Below, piece by piece: positions 25,332 to 37,960 of a stretch of DNA of 64,000 nucleotides (position 1 is its first letter; each line of letters begins with the position of its first letter). The notes under the pieces were generated by a model, which searched no databases, was not told the origin of the DNA, and worked only from the letters and a program-made list of their open reading frames with translations. Made by a program: the position numbers and the translations under genes. Location: the NCBI GenBank assembly GCA_034766995.1, contig CM068320.1, positions 11,313,687 to 11,377,686 of the forward strand, read 5' to 3'. The stretch comes from Acanthacorydalis orientalis (lineage: Eukaryota; Arthropoda; Insecta; Megaloptera; Corydalidae).

Positions 25332-25910
25332 ACATAATAATAGTTGATTTACTATAATATGTATATTGAAATAAAGAAAAAAGTATATTAAAGTAAGCAA
25401 AATTGTGTCAAACCAGGTGATAATAAATTGAAAAATATTTTTTTACAAATTGAAATTAAGTATACTTCTAAAAGATAACTTAAAAGGAATCATACTTCTA
25501 TCTTTAAGAAGAAATACAAATAAATTGAATGTATTAAAAATTGAGAAATATAACAGTACTTACATGTTTGAAAATGAAATCAATTTGGATACACAATATC
25601 AATAAATATATTTTTATTTTTTTTAATATTTAGATAAAATTTATTGATGATTTAAAATATTAATTTTCAACTTTTATTCTTAACATTACACTATCTCCTG
25701 AAAATAAATTGATGTTGTCTGATCTTTAAGTATTCAATACCAAATAATACGTTTCTTGAATGAAAGTAAAGTTGTTCCATGTTTTTATTAGGAAGCAATA
25801 TAGTTTGTCTTGCAAATTTAAATAATTAAATTAATTAAATATTCAAATATTATCCTAACCAAGGCTGTTTGTAAAATTTACATTAGGAAAAAGTATTAAG
25901 ATTTAGACAT

Positions 25911-25945
<35 letters not shown>

Positions 25946-27889
25946 CAGGACTTATGCATGAAAAGTATGCTGAAATTGAAAGTAATGAACAACTTACACA
26001 GTTGAACTCATTGTCTTTTTCTTTTTCATTCCATATAGAGTAACTGTCATTTTCTACGCGACATATCTAGTTGAGCAAAAGAAAAACAACTAAAGCGTGG
26101 AAAATATATAAACGTGCAAAAAGTCTCACTATTTTTTCACACGAAAATATAACATGTGTCAGTTACTCGACATTCTCATCAAAAATATATATTCTGCGTC
26201 ATAGCTATGTTACATTTGTTCGTAAATACATGGGCGTTGATAAAAAGGTGCTATACAATTAAATGTTTTATTTTGTTAACATTTGTTTTACATAACATAT
26301 TTTTAATTGAAATCTTGAAAATTTTATAATGATTTCTTATATTGTACAGTTGTACAAAAATATATATTACAAGAAAATCATTTCTAAAGTGTTCAGTTTT
26401 GGTTTAATTCGTTGCATTTTTAGTTTATTTTAGTTTAATTGTTTTAAAAATGCTTATAGTAAAACTATTTTTTATACTTATAAATATTTTTGTTTATAAT
26501 AATATTAATTTATATTTTGATTTTTAATTTAAAACTGCAAATAAAACTTTTTCGTTTTACTATTTAAATTGAATCATTATTCCTTTTTACATTAAATATA
26601 CATAAACGTATATCAGTTGCATTAAAAATGTTGTTTATTTTTGAAACAACACACAGAATTATTTTTTTATATCAACACAACATAATTCAATAATTTAATG
26701 ATCGTTATTTTGTATAACTTTAGATCACATTTCGAGCCATTTCATAATTCCGTACACAAAAAAAACAAAGTCAACTTATCCGTTAATAGAGCATCTTGTG
26801 CTGTTTTCATGGTCTCTAAACTCTGAAATTATTTTCCATCTCATCTATTTCTGATACGAACGAAATAATTGATGCACAATTGCCGAATGCGAGAAAAATA
26901 TCTGAGTCAAACTCTAATAATCAATTATGCGTGTAATCTAAGAAACTATAAAATGTAATGATACATTTTTTCCTGATAATTGACTTTAATCGTCCATCTA
27001 GGAGTAGTATTCCTTCTTAGTAAATCGATTGCTGGTCGAATGGATGATTTCTCACTAATCATTCTAGATACAAAGCATTGCTTGCAGAAAACTTTCTTTA
27101 AATGTAGATTGGTTTTGATTGTACTCATGACTACTAAATTTGTTGGAATTATTTTAAGTTTATTACAAAAGATCAATTTTTTATCGCATTTTATTAATTT
27201 CTTCAAAAACAAATTTTGTGAAAATTAAATACGTTTGATAATTATGTTATATTGTACATGTATAGTATATTATATAGTATATATAAAAATAATATTTTGA
27301 AAAAAAGGTAAAATACTATATAATTAAAATAATAAATGCTCGTATTGAAATATTTTGAAATGTCTACAAAATACACGAATTGATTATCTGCTTAGAAGTG
27401 ATGCTATTATTAGAAGTGATTAAAGTTTATTTGTATCAGTATGTTTATTTTTAAGAATACTTAAGAATATTTACTTTTCTTTAATAGTATTACTACACTT
27501 CTACATCAACATAGCAACTAGCTTGTTTATTAAACATGTATAAATATATGCTATCTGCTTTTTGTTAAAGTAACATTTATACATTTTTTCGTTTATATTA
27601 TACATTTTTTCAAAATGTTTTTCACTTATACAAATAAGCGATATATTTACACACAGATTATTAATAATTTATTTTCTCTTATTATTGAGAGAACTGATTT
27701 AAAAATATCTTCAGAGATTTCAATAATGTCGTCAAATACTACAATAGAAGATAAACAATTACTTAAATTTAAATATTATTCTAACAAGGGGAGGATACGC
27801 TCTCGGAAGTTGAGTTTCGGACTAAACTTCGTGTTGTGGTAGGGTAACCCAAAGGTATTAATATAGTAACATATTGGCTCGCACTATCC

Positions 27890-28411
27890 AGCCATTTTTT
27901 TTTATTTTCTTAGCTGTTTTAAGTTGTCCAGTACTGTTAGATGATTAACACCTAACTTTTATGTAAGCTTTCGAATTTCATGTGGTTTTGATTCAACTAA
28001 CGCCTTCAATTGGTCATTATGAACTGAAGAAGAAACTCCACGACCTTTTTTTATCTTCAAAGCTCTCATTTCTAGCACGAAATTTTTGGAATCATCATTG
28101 TACGGCAGGTTTTTTAACAGTACTTACACCAAAAGTATCGTTTAATTTACGAGGCAGTTTTAACTGCTTTACCATTCGTTTTGAACACATACAAAAAAAT
28201 ACTCTTATTTATTTTTTTTCATCTTTAATTCAATATCTCAATTTGAAGCAAAATTAATAATAAAACCAAAGACGATATTAACAAAATACAAACCGAAGAA
28301 TACACTTAAAAATGATATTAACATGAATACGATGAAATGAGACTTTCATTGAAAAAAAATAGGATTAGAGTTCAGGAAATAAAAACCGCACTTATTTTTC
28401 TACCAACCTAA
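27890..28411 (-). mobile_element. Mariner fragment, 5' half of element (TTAGGTTGG family)
   Basis: The right end at 28411 reads, reverse-complemented, TTAGGTTGGTAGAAAAATAA and is followed by TA. The transposase start is at 28222 (MKKNK). The minus strand then gives EMRALKIKKGRG, SVHNDQLKALVESKP and KLGVNHLTVLDNLKQLRK, the second HTH region of a mariner transposase, with stops and frame changes. Similarity to the copy at 39070-39660 stops near 27890, so the catalytic half and the left inverted repeat are missing or unrecognisable. The plus-strand open frame at 27982-28257 is only the antisense of this relic. Confidence 0.8.
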
Positions 28412-28500
28412 TACTTGTTATTTTATATAGCTTCTGTACAGACAAGTTTTAAATGAAAAAAAATCTTCAGTAGAAAAAAAGCTGATAAAATGTTTATCGG
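28229..28500. repeat. Segment A: mariner end plus flank, duplicated at 29398-29660
   Basis: About 265 bases starting in the mariner 5' untranslated region, crossing the TIR at 28411 and running into about 90 bases of flank (ACTTGTTATTTTATA ... CTTCAGTAGA) recur at 29398-29660 with roughly 90% identity. Because the flank is copied with the mariner end, this is DNA duplication, not a second transposition. Confidence 0.85.
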
Positions 28501-28693
28501 TTTTTGATTTTTATTGGTTTATAATATTAAAATAAAAATGTGAAAATATAAGAGAATAAGATTTCCTTTTCAAAAAAGAAAATCTACACCAATGACAAAA
28601 CAACTTCAAAAGTACAGATACTTGTGTATACTGATGACGCATAAAAACGAAATAAATGCAATTTACCCATCATATTTTATGTATGTGGGTAGG

Positions 28694-28695
<2 letters not shown>

Positions 28696-28750
<55 letters not shown>
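28696..28750. repeat. (TA)n microsatellite
   Basis: Uninterrupted. Confidence 0.97.
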
Positions 28751-28751
<1 letters not shown>

Positions 28752-29188
28752 CTTTTCTATGTATTTGTTGTATACCAAAGTAAACATTCGTGTTTCATAA
28801 TTTTTGATCGACAATGTATGCACGACTTGAACGTAAGAGACATCTTATTCTCAAACGTGACTTTTGACTACCATCCGCATGTTACCTTTTCCTCTTTATA
28901 TCGAATCTTGGTTTCCGTTTTATATCAGAATTCGACTTAGTGACAACCGGAAACGTAGAATACGACACCGCCGTTACCATTTACAAAAGAACAACATGAT
29001 TGGATCAGTGACGTATTGGCAAACGCGAGGTTGAGGATTAAAATATCCGATATTGCTTTTCTTTTTCACACTCTGGTGGGTATTTCAGTTACGCTTCGAG
29101 AAAATATAATGTGCTCGAGTGGAAATAAAATTTTATAGATATCCGATACAGAATGATTTCGTTCAAATTGAGATTTTGCCAGTAGAAC
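28751..29188. other. Non-coding stretch with a GC-richer island
   Basis: 28860-29110 is GC-richer, with TCAGTTACGC near 29087 that resembles an arthropod initiator. No TATA box at the right distance and no open frame follow, so I do not call a promoter. Confidence 0.4.
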
Positions 29189-29365
29189 CGTGTTAGATAT
29201 GTAATAGATCATGTATTGATGATATGTAGACAGATGTTCTATAAATTATCCACTTTTATCTCTTATTCTCTTCATTTTCTTACTACTTATGAAGTAGAAT
29301 GCACTTTTCAAATATATAAGATTAATTCGAAAAGTATGTTTTCATTGATGTACAAAATTTAACAG
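29189..29365. repeat. Segment B, first copy
   Basis: About 175 bases from GTGTTAGATATGTAATAGATC to the stretch before AACAGATTTTGAAAA recur as segment B' at 29658-29840. They lie on either side of segment A'. Nothing in the segment looks coding. Confidence 0.85.
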
Positions 29366-29397
29366 ATTTTGAAAAAAATTGTAATAACAATTATGAA

Positions 29398-29660
29398 TTC
29401 CAATTTGAAGCAAAATTAATAATAAAACCAAAGACGATATTATTAAAATACAAACCGAAGAATTCACTTAAAAATGATATTAAGATGAATACGATGAAAT
29501 GAGACTCATTGAAAAAAATACGATTAGAATTCAAGAAATAAAAACCGCAATTATTTTTCAATCAACCTAATACTTGTTATTTTATACACGCTTATGTACA
29601 GACAAATTTTAAATGAAAAAAATCTTCAGTAGATAAAGAGCTGATAAAATTTTATCGTGT
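29398..29660 (-). repeat. Segment A', duplicated mariner end with flank
   Basis: This is the second copy of 28229-28500. It contains the mariner right end at 29570 (reverse complement TTAGGTTGATTGAAAAATAA) followed by the same flanking sequence as the first copy. The transposase start region is already cut off on its left side. Confidence 0.85.
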
Positions 29661-29840
29661 TAGATATTTAATAGATCCTGTAATGATGATATGTAGACAG
29701 ATGTTCTATAATTTATCCACTTTTATCTCTTATTCTCTTCATTTTCTTACTAGTTATGAAGTAGAATGCACTTTTCAAATATATAAGATTAATTCGAAAA
29801 GTATATTTTCATCGATGTACAAAATTAAACAGATTTTCAT
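29658..29840. repeat. Segment B', second copy
   Basis: Near-identical to 29189-29365 (GATATGTAGACAGATGTTCT and following). The order B-A'-B' suggests that a block containing B next to A was duplicated in tandem and then partly lost. Confidence 0.85.
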
Positions 29841-29929
29841 TCTTAAAACTTTTTTTAATTGGCACTAGGATAATTAGTCAACAAAAAATATATTATTTTA
29901 AATAAGAATATCACAATAAATGAACATAT

Positions 29930-29933
<4 letters not shown>

Positions 29934-29982
<49 letters not shown>

Positions 29983-30058
29983 TATATAGATAGATAGATA
30001 CATAAGTATAAGTGTATATTTATGTGGATGCATGTGTATGTGTGTGTATGTGTGTGTC
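29934..30058. repeat. (TA)n(GATA)n and TG-rich tract
   Basis: TA run, then (GATA)3, then imperfect TGTATG repeats to about 30058. Confidence 0.94.
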
Positions 30059-30311
30059 ATTACGAATGATTTATTTATATTGAAACAAATAGTCGTTTCA
30101 AAACATAAAATAGTACTTTTGTAATTAAAAAGTAGTTTTAATACAGAGTCCTAAAATAGATAAATAAATCTCTAATAATATCTATAGAGTGATCATATTA
30201 CATGCTATGATAATATTTAAATTGAAAGCATAAAGAAATGAAAAATTATAAATATTAAATTATAATTGTAGAACATAATTACAATTTAATTGTTTGCACA
30301 TTGCTGAAATG

Positions 30312-30707
30312 TACATATATATATATAAGCTTTATTATTCATTTTGTTTCTATTTTATCAAAGAATTAAAAACGAAATTGCATAATGAATATTGTATATA
30401 AATATGAATGATAACAATGATATAAGTATTAAAAAGAGATTAATTATATACTAACATTTACAATTTTTAAAATTGTTCACAAAGCGTGAATAAATATTGA
30501 AAAATACACACACAAACATATATATATATATATATAAGATTTATTATTCAATAGGTTTGTATTTGATCAAAGAATTAAAAACAAAATTGCATAAAGAATA
30601 TTGTGTATAAATATGAATGAGAACAATTACATAAATATTAAAAAGAGATGAATTATATACAATCATGGATAACTTGTAAAATAGTTCACAAAAGTGAATT
30701 TCATTAA
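30312..30707. repeat. Tandem duplication of a ~190-bp unit
   Basis: The unit at 30312-30495 (short TA run, TTATTATTCA, TCAAAGAATTAAAAAC, AATTGCATAA, TATAAATATGAATGA, ATTAAAAAGAGAT, GTTCACAAA) is repeated at 30518-30707 with about 80% identity and a period near 206 bases. Each copy begins with its own (TA)n run. Confidence 0.8.
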
Positions 30708-31075
30708 TTGAACGATACAAAATTTGGAATTTGATTTTTGAAAGAATACAATGAAAATAATTTTAAAAATAATATATAGAAACAAAAATAAATTTGATTT
30801 CATATTAAAATTATAAAAATGGTTACACAATTATGATGAAATCTTGGAAATGTATCAAAAAAGTTGTCTACAATGTACCATTCGTTTCTACCGTAGGTAC
30901 CTATTCGATTCATGCAGTGATTAAAAATTTAAATCTGAAATGAAACTCACCTACTTTTCGTTTTACTTATATCCAACAGAAGTTTATTTCTAATTTCGTT
31001 CGCAAAAGTAAAATGAAAAATGTAATATATAGTTGAACAATTGCCATATTTTTTTAGATTCATTAAATATTTGCT

Positions 31076-31326
31076 TTAACCCTTTCGCTGTGGAAAAATC
31101 TAATCCAGAGCGCGCGTGGCAAACGGTAGATATTCAGCCGTGACTGATGTTATGAGTTGCTAGATTTTGACTTACATTCAATCAACATGTTAGTAAATAT
31201 ACTTTATACCTTTAGGTGTTAACAGCAGCATCTCAACAATTTAAATTGAGCATCTAAGAGCCTACAGCACTGATCAGGCAAACTAATTTGAGCGGCTAAA
31301 GACGTCTACAATAGCGAAAAGGTTAA
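31076..31326. mobile_element. piggyBac-like MITE with TTAA duplication
   Basis: TTAA (31076-31079) is followed by CCCTTTCGCTGTGG. The other end, reverse-complemented, is TTAA (31323-31326) followed by CCTTTTCGCTATTG. The 243-bp body is moderately GC-rich and non-coding. TTAA target sites and CCCTTT-type ends are typical of piggyBac-superfamily elements. Confidence 0.72.
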
Positions 31327-32434
31327 TAATAGGAAATAAATATAATAAACAAAAAAGAAAAATAACTTTTCAATTAGAAAATAATTAATACTTTTGATTA
31401 TTTTCATTAGGATCTTTATTATATAGTAAGACAGTACGATCCGTTGACCTATTATTTCATCTCTTTAGTCAAAAATTTGTTTTATAGTGACCTAACATTG
31501 TCTTTAGTTTAAGAGTATTAGCTTTTTATTTCACTTATATGAAAGTAGAGGTAAAAAATAGTGGAATCAACTAATATGATGATATAAACTTTCTTGGAAA
31601 ATACTGGAAAATTGGTTTTTCAATTTTTATTATTTTAATGCTTTGCTCTCTCATTCAATATCTTTGTCAAATATGGTATTGAACCTACAGATTTCCTTAA
31701 AATAATCCCTAAAAGTTTATATGCTCCAAATGTAGTTTTTCTTAACCTAATTTCTGCATGTATGTACATATTGACAGACTAACGAAGAGCTATAAAAAAT
31801 TAATTACTGGGACGTTTTTTAGATAGTTAAAATACATTAAAACAGATTTTATAATAAATTATCATGATTTATCCATTATAGCAGCTTTCATCAGTAAAAC
31901 TAAAGCGATGAAACGCTTCTTTCTCGTTTATCTCTCTATTAATACTAGTGATCATGAATATATTAATATTAGCCTAAACGACTAAAATCTATTATTTACT
32001 GATATAACATATTTATGTTGTGCATAAGGAAATTAAATTTAACAATATGTAAGTGGTGTATTAATATAAAATTCTATTATTTTAATGAGAAGATAAATTT
32101 TTAGAAATGAAAGTTATAAAATTTATAAAATTTATAATTGAAAGTATTTAGAAGTTAAGTTATACACACCAAAAATTTAACTTATAAAAAAAACGAAATA
32201 TTAAGATAAATAATTAAAGTATTACATATTATATTTTGAAGTTAAAATTCAATAAACAATTAAAAATATCATATTCATAACAAAATATACATATACGAAT
32301 TTGATCTCGAGTTCAAACAAATTTAAACAGTCCTCTTTTTATGCTTCACCATGATAGATTAATTATTTTAAGTAGCTTGAAGAAAACCGTTGTAGTTTTT
32401 ACTACGTATAACCGTTGGTTAGTATTGGCCAAAT

Positions 32435-32480
32435 TTATATATATATATATATATATATATACAGATAGATAGATAGATAC
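32435..32480. repeat. (TA)n(GATA)n microsatellite
   Basis: TA run followed by (GATA)4. Confidence 0.96.
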
Positions 32481-32806
32481 ATATATACCTGCGGATACAT
32501 TTGATCGAATGTTATATAAAAAGAGGCACACATCCACTTATATGAAATATTACTAGGAAAGAAATAAAATTTTCAAATGTACATTACTCATTTTTATTGA
32601 TATTAAAAACAAAACACATAAAAGACGAAAATTTAAAAAAAATCTATATATATATATATATATATACACATATATATCACCTTCTAGTCTATGACACTCT
32701 TTCAATTCAAATGGTCTAGTGTCATCTCTTTTATATATTTCGAAAGTACTTTGTAATATTCTTATACCACCTTTTCGTCGGTATCTAATATTTATGACTG
32801 TTTATG

Positions 32807-32808
<2 letters not shown>

Positions 32809-32859
<51 letters not shown>
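32809..32859. repeat. (TA)n, left part of the array split by a mariner
   Basis: Ends directly at the mariner left inverted repeat. Confidence 0.96.
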
Positions 32860-32862
<3 letters not shown>

Positions 32863-33643
32863 GGTCGTTTGATAAGTTTGGTAAAAAAAAAAAAAAAACA
32901 AATTAAAAACTTTTAAAAAAGCTTTTTTAAAAAAAATGATTTTATTTCTCAAATAGTCTGCATTGAGTGCTTTACACTTGGTTCAGTAAGTTTGCAAAAT
33001 ACGCATTGACGATGGCAATGACATCCTCATTCGACGAGAATTTCTTCCCACCGAACCAAATTTTCAAGTTTTGAGAGAGTAAGAAATCGCACGGGACCAA
33101 ATCCGGTGAATACAGTGGATGAGAAATCAATTTGAAGTCTAATTCGTGCATTTTTGCCATTGCAAAGGTCGATTTGTGGGGCAGCGCGTTGTCCCAGCGA
33201 AAGAAAACTTTTTTGTTCCCCAATCTTCGCCGTTTTTGCCAATTTTCCGCCAATTTTCTTTTAAACTGTCTAATAATGTTGCATAATAGTCTCCTTTTAT
33301 CATTTTTCCCTTCATTAAGTAGTCGATCAGGATGAATCCAAAAAATTTTTGCCATCAACTTCTCAGCCGACAAAACAGTCTTCGCCTTCTTCTACGCACT
33401 TTCGCCAGTCGTTGTCCTCTGCTTTGACTACTGCTTCGACTCAGGTATGTAATGGTATAGATCCATGTTTCATCGTTTTTTTTTCATTTTTGCGGTGACT
33501 ATTACAATGCTCGTTTCAAACATCTGTAGAACATGAATAACGCGTCGCTTCTGGCTGAAATATCGCCTTTGTTAGTCTGAAAAGCGACACTTACTAGCTG
33601 TGACGTTAATATAGAAATTTACGAAACTTATCAAACGACCTTC

Positions 33644-33645
<2 letters not shown>
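32860..33645 (-). mobile_element. Mariner, internally deleted, inserted within a (TA)n array
   Basis: Terminal inverted repeats of at least 25 bases are clear: GAGGGTCGTTTGATAAGTTT from 32860, and the reverse complement of the right end, GAAGGTCGTTTGATAAGTTT, ending at 33643. The body is about 0.78 kb against 1.3 kb for complete relatives. (TA)n runs directly into the left end (32809-32859) and resumes almost at once after the right end (33646-33703), so the element split one microsatellite. The TA duplication cannot be told apart from the array. Confidence 0.88.
32960..33530 (-). pseudogene. Mariner transposase, catalytic domain only, with deletions
   Basis: The minus strand shows NDETWIYHY near 33460, then SAEKLMAKIFWIHPDRLL from about 33370, RWDNALPHKS with the second aspartate near 33180, and YSPDLVPCDFLL with the third near 33105. 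GGKKFSSNEDVIAIVNAYF follows, to a stop at 32972. All three catalytic aspartates are therefore still readable, unlike in the other copies. The N-terminal DNA-binding domain (about 150 residues) is deleted apart from a short stretch before NDETW. Stops and frame changes lie near 33380-33460, and a second deletion removes part of the C-terminal tail before NADYLRNK. The plus-strand frame at 33132-33335 is antisense. Confidence 0.85.
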
Positions 33646-33715
<70 letters not shown>

Positions 33716-33723
33716 ATATATAT
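33646..33723. repeat. (TA)n(TG)n, right part of the split array
   Basis: Begins within a few bases of the mariner right end; TG part near 33704-33714. Confidence 0.96.
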
Positions 33724-35641
33724 AAGATTATATTGTGTCATTTACTTATTCATAGATATAATAAAGAAAAACATCTAAGTCAGAATGATTTAATTGCGTT
33801 GCTCGTATATTTGAGCAAAAAAAATAAATTACTTTTTTATAGAATTGATGGTGAAATACTAGAATTTAATTAATTAGAAAAAATGTCTCTCGATTTAAAA
33901 ATTCTGAGTTTTTCAGGTAATGAAAATATTCTAATTTTTGGTTGTCTATCAATAAAATATTGATTGGATTTTTGTTTATTATCTTGAATTTAGTTTAGTG
34001 TTTTAAACTTCGTATTTATAAGTTATTATTTTTTGGATTTGAAAATTAAAACACTTTTTTGTAATTTGCATAGAATAATATATACAAAGGAAAAAATATG
34101 ATTTGTAAATATGATTTGTTTAATTAAAATTTAATCACTAATGATAGCGATTCTTTAAGTTTTTCTTAATCAAAAATTATTGAGTTTCTTATTAAAATAT
34201 CTATACTAAAATATAAATATTTTTACTGATCCATTACAAACACAATTCGAGCGCTAATGAACTTATTCGTCAATGCGCCCTTAAGCGCCAAATAACTAAT
34301 AAAAAAAATACAACTAATATTTAGACTATTGATGTGAAACGACAATATGTTTATTTAATTCTTGAAACCTTGAAATAACTGAAAATTAAATAACTAGATA
34401 AATATAAAAAAAATAAAATAGTTCAATACAGAATTACAATATACTAACTATTAAACTGATATTTATTGATGTATTCTGTTTCAAGTACATTTATTATTGA
34501 TATATTGTATTGGAGAAAACAGATTTTTACCGATGACACTTTTTGAAACCATATAAAATATTTTTATAATTTCTGAAAATATATTTATTTCAAATAAAAA
34601 AAAAAAAAAAAAACAAAAATAATACAAAATAAATGATCGATTGTCGAAGAAATTTATATATAAATTATAAAAAAAATAAATAAATGTATAAAGTTATATT
34701 TAAAAAAACAGTATAAAAATAATTTACTCTCTCATTTTTCTAATTTTCAGTTTCGATGTTTTGAAAAATACACATTCAGTGTTTTAATACTGTTAATCAT
34801 ATACTATATGTGTAATGAAATTTTATTTGTTGATTTTTATATTTATATTATTAAGTTCATAGAAATAAAAGCTATTATTATTTTTTAATATATATTTCAA
34901 ATAGATAATTCTACAAATTATTAAAAAGTTTTATAATTATATTTTATAATCATTATTTATTTTTATTTCTTAATATCAATACATTTAAATGTTTATATAA
35001 AATAAAAAAAATCTTACTTTCTGTAAATATAATATAGTTAAAATATTAAAATTTCATTTTGTTATTTTTTATAAAAATGTTCAAGTTTTCTTCTAAATTG
35101 TCTTAATTATAAACAAGTTTACAGTGAGATCAAATTTTATTTTTGTTTTCGTTACAAAAGTGTCTCTTTTGAAAAAAGCGTTTCGTCATCATTATTCTAA
35201 AATACACGTATTGAATTAATTTGCTAAATTTCCCCATTTTTTAGTACAATACCTTTTTTGGAAAAAACTATTGTTCATAGAAGTTTTTATTTATTAAAAT
35301 ATTTATTTAAAAATTTTTATGATTCAGATATATTCTACCAATTATCAACTACAATCACTTAATGCCAGAAATTACATTATTCACTTGTACTGTTTTTAAG
35401 ACTTTAGTATCCACAACACTTCTTGACACTCGAGGTAAACATGTCTAATTTTCCTATTTAATATTTTTGCGAAATGTCAAAGAAAAATTTAGCATTTTCA
35501 AGAAATTCAAGTATGATTGTTAAATTCGGATTTTTTATTAAATTTATTATATTTTATTCGTAAATAAGAGAGAAGTTTGTGATCTTTTTTAATTAACAAA
35601 ATAATATTTAAATAATAATGATGATAAAAATCGAGTTTTAT

Positions 35642-35647
<6 letters not shown>

Positions 35648-35700
<53 letters not shown>
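35648..35700. repeat. (TA)n microsatellite
   Basis: Uninterrupted. Confidence 0.97.
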
Positions 35701-35704
<4 letters not shown>

Positions 35705-35906
35705 AGCTTTCATTAATTTCCATTGTATAAATCATTGATAAACATAAATAAATCTTGAATACGACATGAATTATTTTCATTATTTCATAAAAGCTATTAC
35801 TATAAATAAAGCTCAAAATCACAGATAACTTGAAGAAACATCTTGCCTCATTTCAACAAGCTATTACTTTTTAGCTCTTTCTGACCTTATCACTAAAGTA
35901 TTTCAA

Positions 35907-36149
35907 TTGAGAATTCGCATCTGTCGAAAGCTATTTAATAGAAATAGAAATACATTTCAAGTACTTTTCTTACAAATTGTATTACAATCAGTAATTTCTT
36001 TTGGGAAAATAGGTTATACAGAATTCTTGAATGTGATTTGTGAAGAAAATGATTGTGAATTTTCTTTTTTATATTCAACAAGATTTATAATATTAATTTT
36101 GTCTTTCTCGTCAAAAATACGGTTGGTAAAACGTAAAACCCACGCTTGA
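35907..36149 (+). pseudogene. Possible LINE reverse-transcriptase thumb fragment
   Basis: An 80-codon open frame contains RKLFNRNRNTFQVLFLQIVLQSVISFGKIG. This resembles the pattern of a leucine-rich helix followed by SVISYGIIGWG found after the catalytic domain in many LINE polymerases. The match is short and the WG pair is not conserved. No poly-A or other element end is visible. A chance open frame remains quite possible. Confidence 0.25.
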
Positions 36150-37799
36150 ATGTATACGTAAATAATATATATATATATATATATTTATGTATATATTTTA
36201 TCTACCTCTTAAATTATTTTTATTGAAATGAAAATATTAAATTTATTGCCGCATGCAACAAATTATTTTTAGTATCATATTTTTCTACTTGAAATTTAAC
36301 ATAAATATTATGATTAACATTCATAATTGTTATTAAAATTTAAATACACAAATTTGTATATATATATATATACACATACAATAGATATGAAAATATAAAT
36401 AAATTTAATAAATCCAATTTATTGCAACATTTACAGGGCAAAAAAATTCTATATTAAAAAATATTTTTATATTTTTTAAAAATCTTCTAAACACTTTTCT
36501 TAAAATGCATTCTTACATTAAATAATCATAAACGCAGTAAAAAAATTATACAATTTCATATGTGTTTTAATGAGAAGTACTTTAAAGAACAGTAAATTGA
36601 AATACAAAGTACTTGTATAGTAGTCTCGTGATAATATAATAGTTTCAAATTACTTTTCACGTTTAGAATCGTAACTACACTTGAATACTAGAATATATAT
36701 CAAAAATAGAGAACTCTATACTCCTCTACATCTAGTGCATTAGAAATTATTACTAGAATTTATTCATCAGAATATACTATATATATATATATATATATAT
36801 ATGAATACCTGTATGATAAGATTAAGACTACAAAAATACTGTATGAAAAAAACAAATAATAAGAAAGTAACTATCTTTATAGTCAACTAGGAAAGACAAT
36901 AAATGGTACATATTCATCAAAATTAGAATAATGTTTTATGGGGGACGAATTAAAACATGTTGTTAGTTTACTATTAAATTTACAATGTTTATTCGAGATC
37001 TCAACTTAGATTGTTCATTTAAATAAATTTAGATATTGAATTTAAAAGAAGATTTTTAGTAACTTATTATAGTTTTGGTTCATTTTTGTTCAAAAGTATG
37101 CAAAGTATTGAACATTTTCTAATGTTGTGATGAATATGAATCTATTCTTCTTACAGCTAAAGAAGAATGAAATAGAGATTATATTAGTGTGATAAATATT
37201 TCAAGAGAAGTAAAAATATTTTTGGAACAATAAACATGATAGTTATTGATAAAAACTATTAAATAAGTAAATAGTTAACTAGCTAATAGCTAATATAAAT
37301 AGTTACTGATAATTGATAACTAATTAATAGCTAACTAAATAGTTATTGATAATTTGAGGCTCTAATAACGCCAGAATATCAGGAAAATTCTAAAAACAGA
37401 CAAAATATAAAGATACAAATAAATAACATTTCCTGGTCAACAAAACACTACTGGAAGAAAAGTAAATATGCAATAAAGAGTATCTCAAAATGATATATAA
37501 TTTTGAAAAATATCTTCTAAAAAATTCACAATATATTACATATTAACACTTTATCGACCGGGCACGCCAATTGGCGTCCTAAATAAAATTAGCGTTATCT
37601 ACCGGGAATGCCAATTGGCGTCCTATATGAAATAATCATATTGCGATGTGTAATCATTACAAAGCGCTTAAATTACAATATTTATTCAACAATGAAAATA
37701 AAAATTATAATAATTAATTATAACTATACTGTTTAGCATTTTATTGTTTGCTTTATATATTAAAATTTAAATAACGATAAAAATAGATCACGAAAACGA

Positions 37800-37902
37800 A
37801 AATGTATTTTTAGAAGAAAATTGTGCAGAAAAATATGTACCACATGTAAGCGTATCAGGAGAAGATACCGGGTTTGTGCTTCTGATAATATAAGGAAGGA
37901 TT

Positions 37903-37960
<58 letters not shown>

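Larger units (their letters stand above)
23907..27889. other. AT-rich non-coding stretch
   Basis: Frames of 80-90 codons on both strands at 26946-27228 overlap each other and are not recognised. A GC-richer piece at 27785-27880 (GGGGAGGATACGCTCTCGGA) just left of a mariner fragment is unexplained. Confidence 0.5.
33724..37542. other. AT-rich non-coding stretch
   Basis: Apart from the possible LINE scrap at 35907 and small (TA)n runs, there is only an (A)18 run near 34597 and many AGTTA/TAGCTA words at 37245-37360 forming a degenerate tandem repeat. Confidence 0.55.

Noticed and set aside
26946..27228. Overlapping frames of 82 and 88 codons on opposite strands
   Set aside because: No recognised motif on either strand, no splice signals that favour one; left as unassigned.
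27982..28257. 91-codon plus-strand frame
   Set aside because: Antisense of the mariner N-terminal relic on the minus strand.
29060..29110. Initiator-like TCAGTTACGC as a promoter
   Set aside because: A six-base match without a TATA or downstream element at the right distance is expected by chance.
33027..33335. Frames of 67 and 71 codons in the 33-kb mariner
   Set aside because: Shadow frames of the transposase relic.
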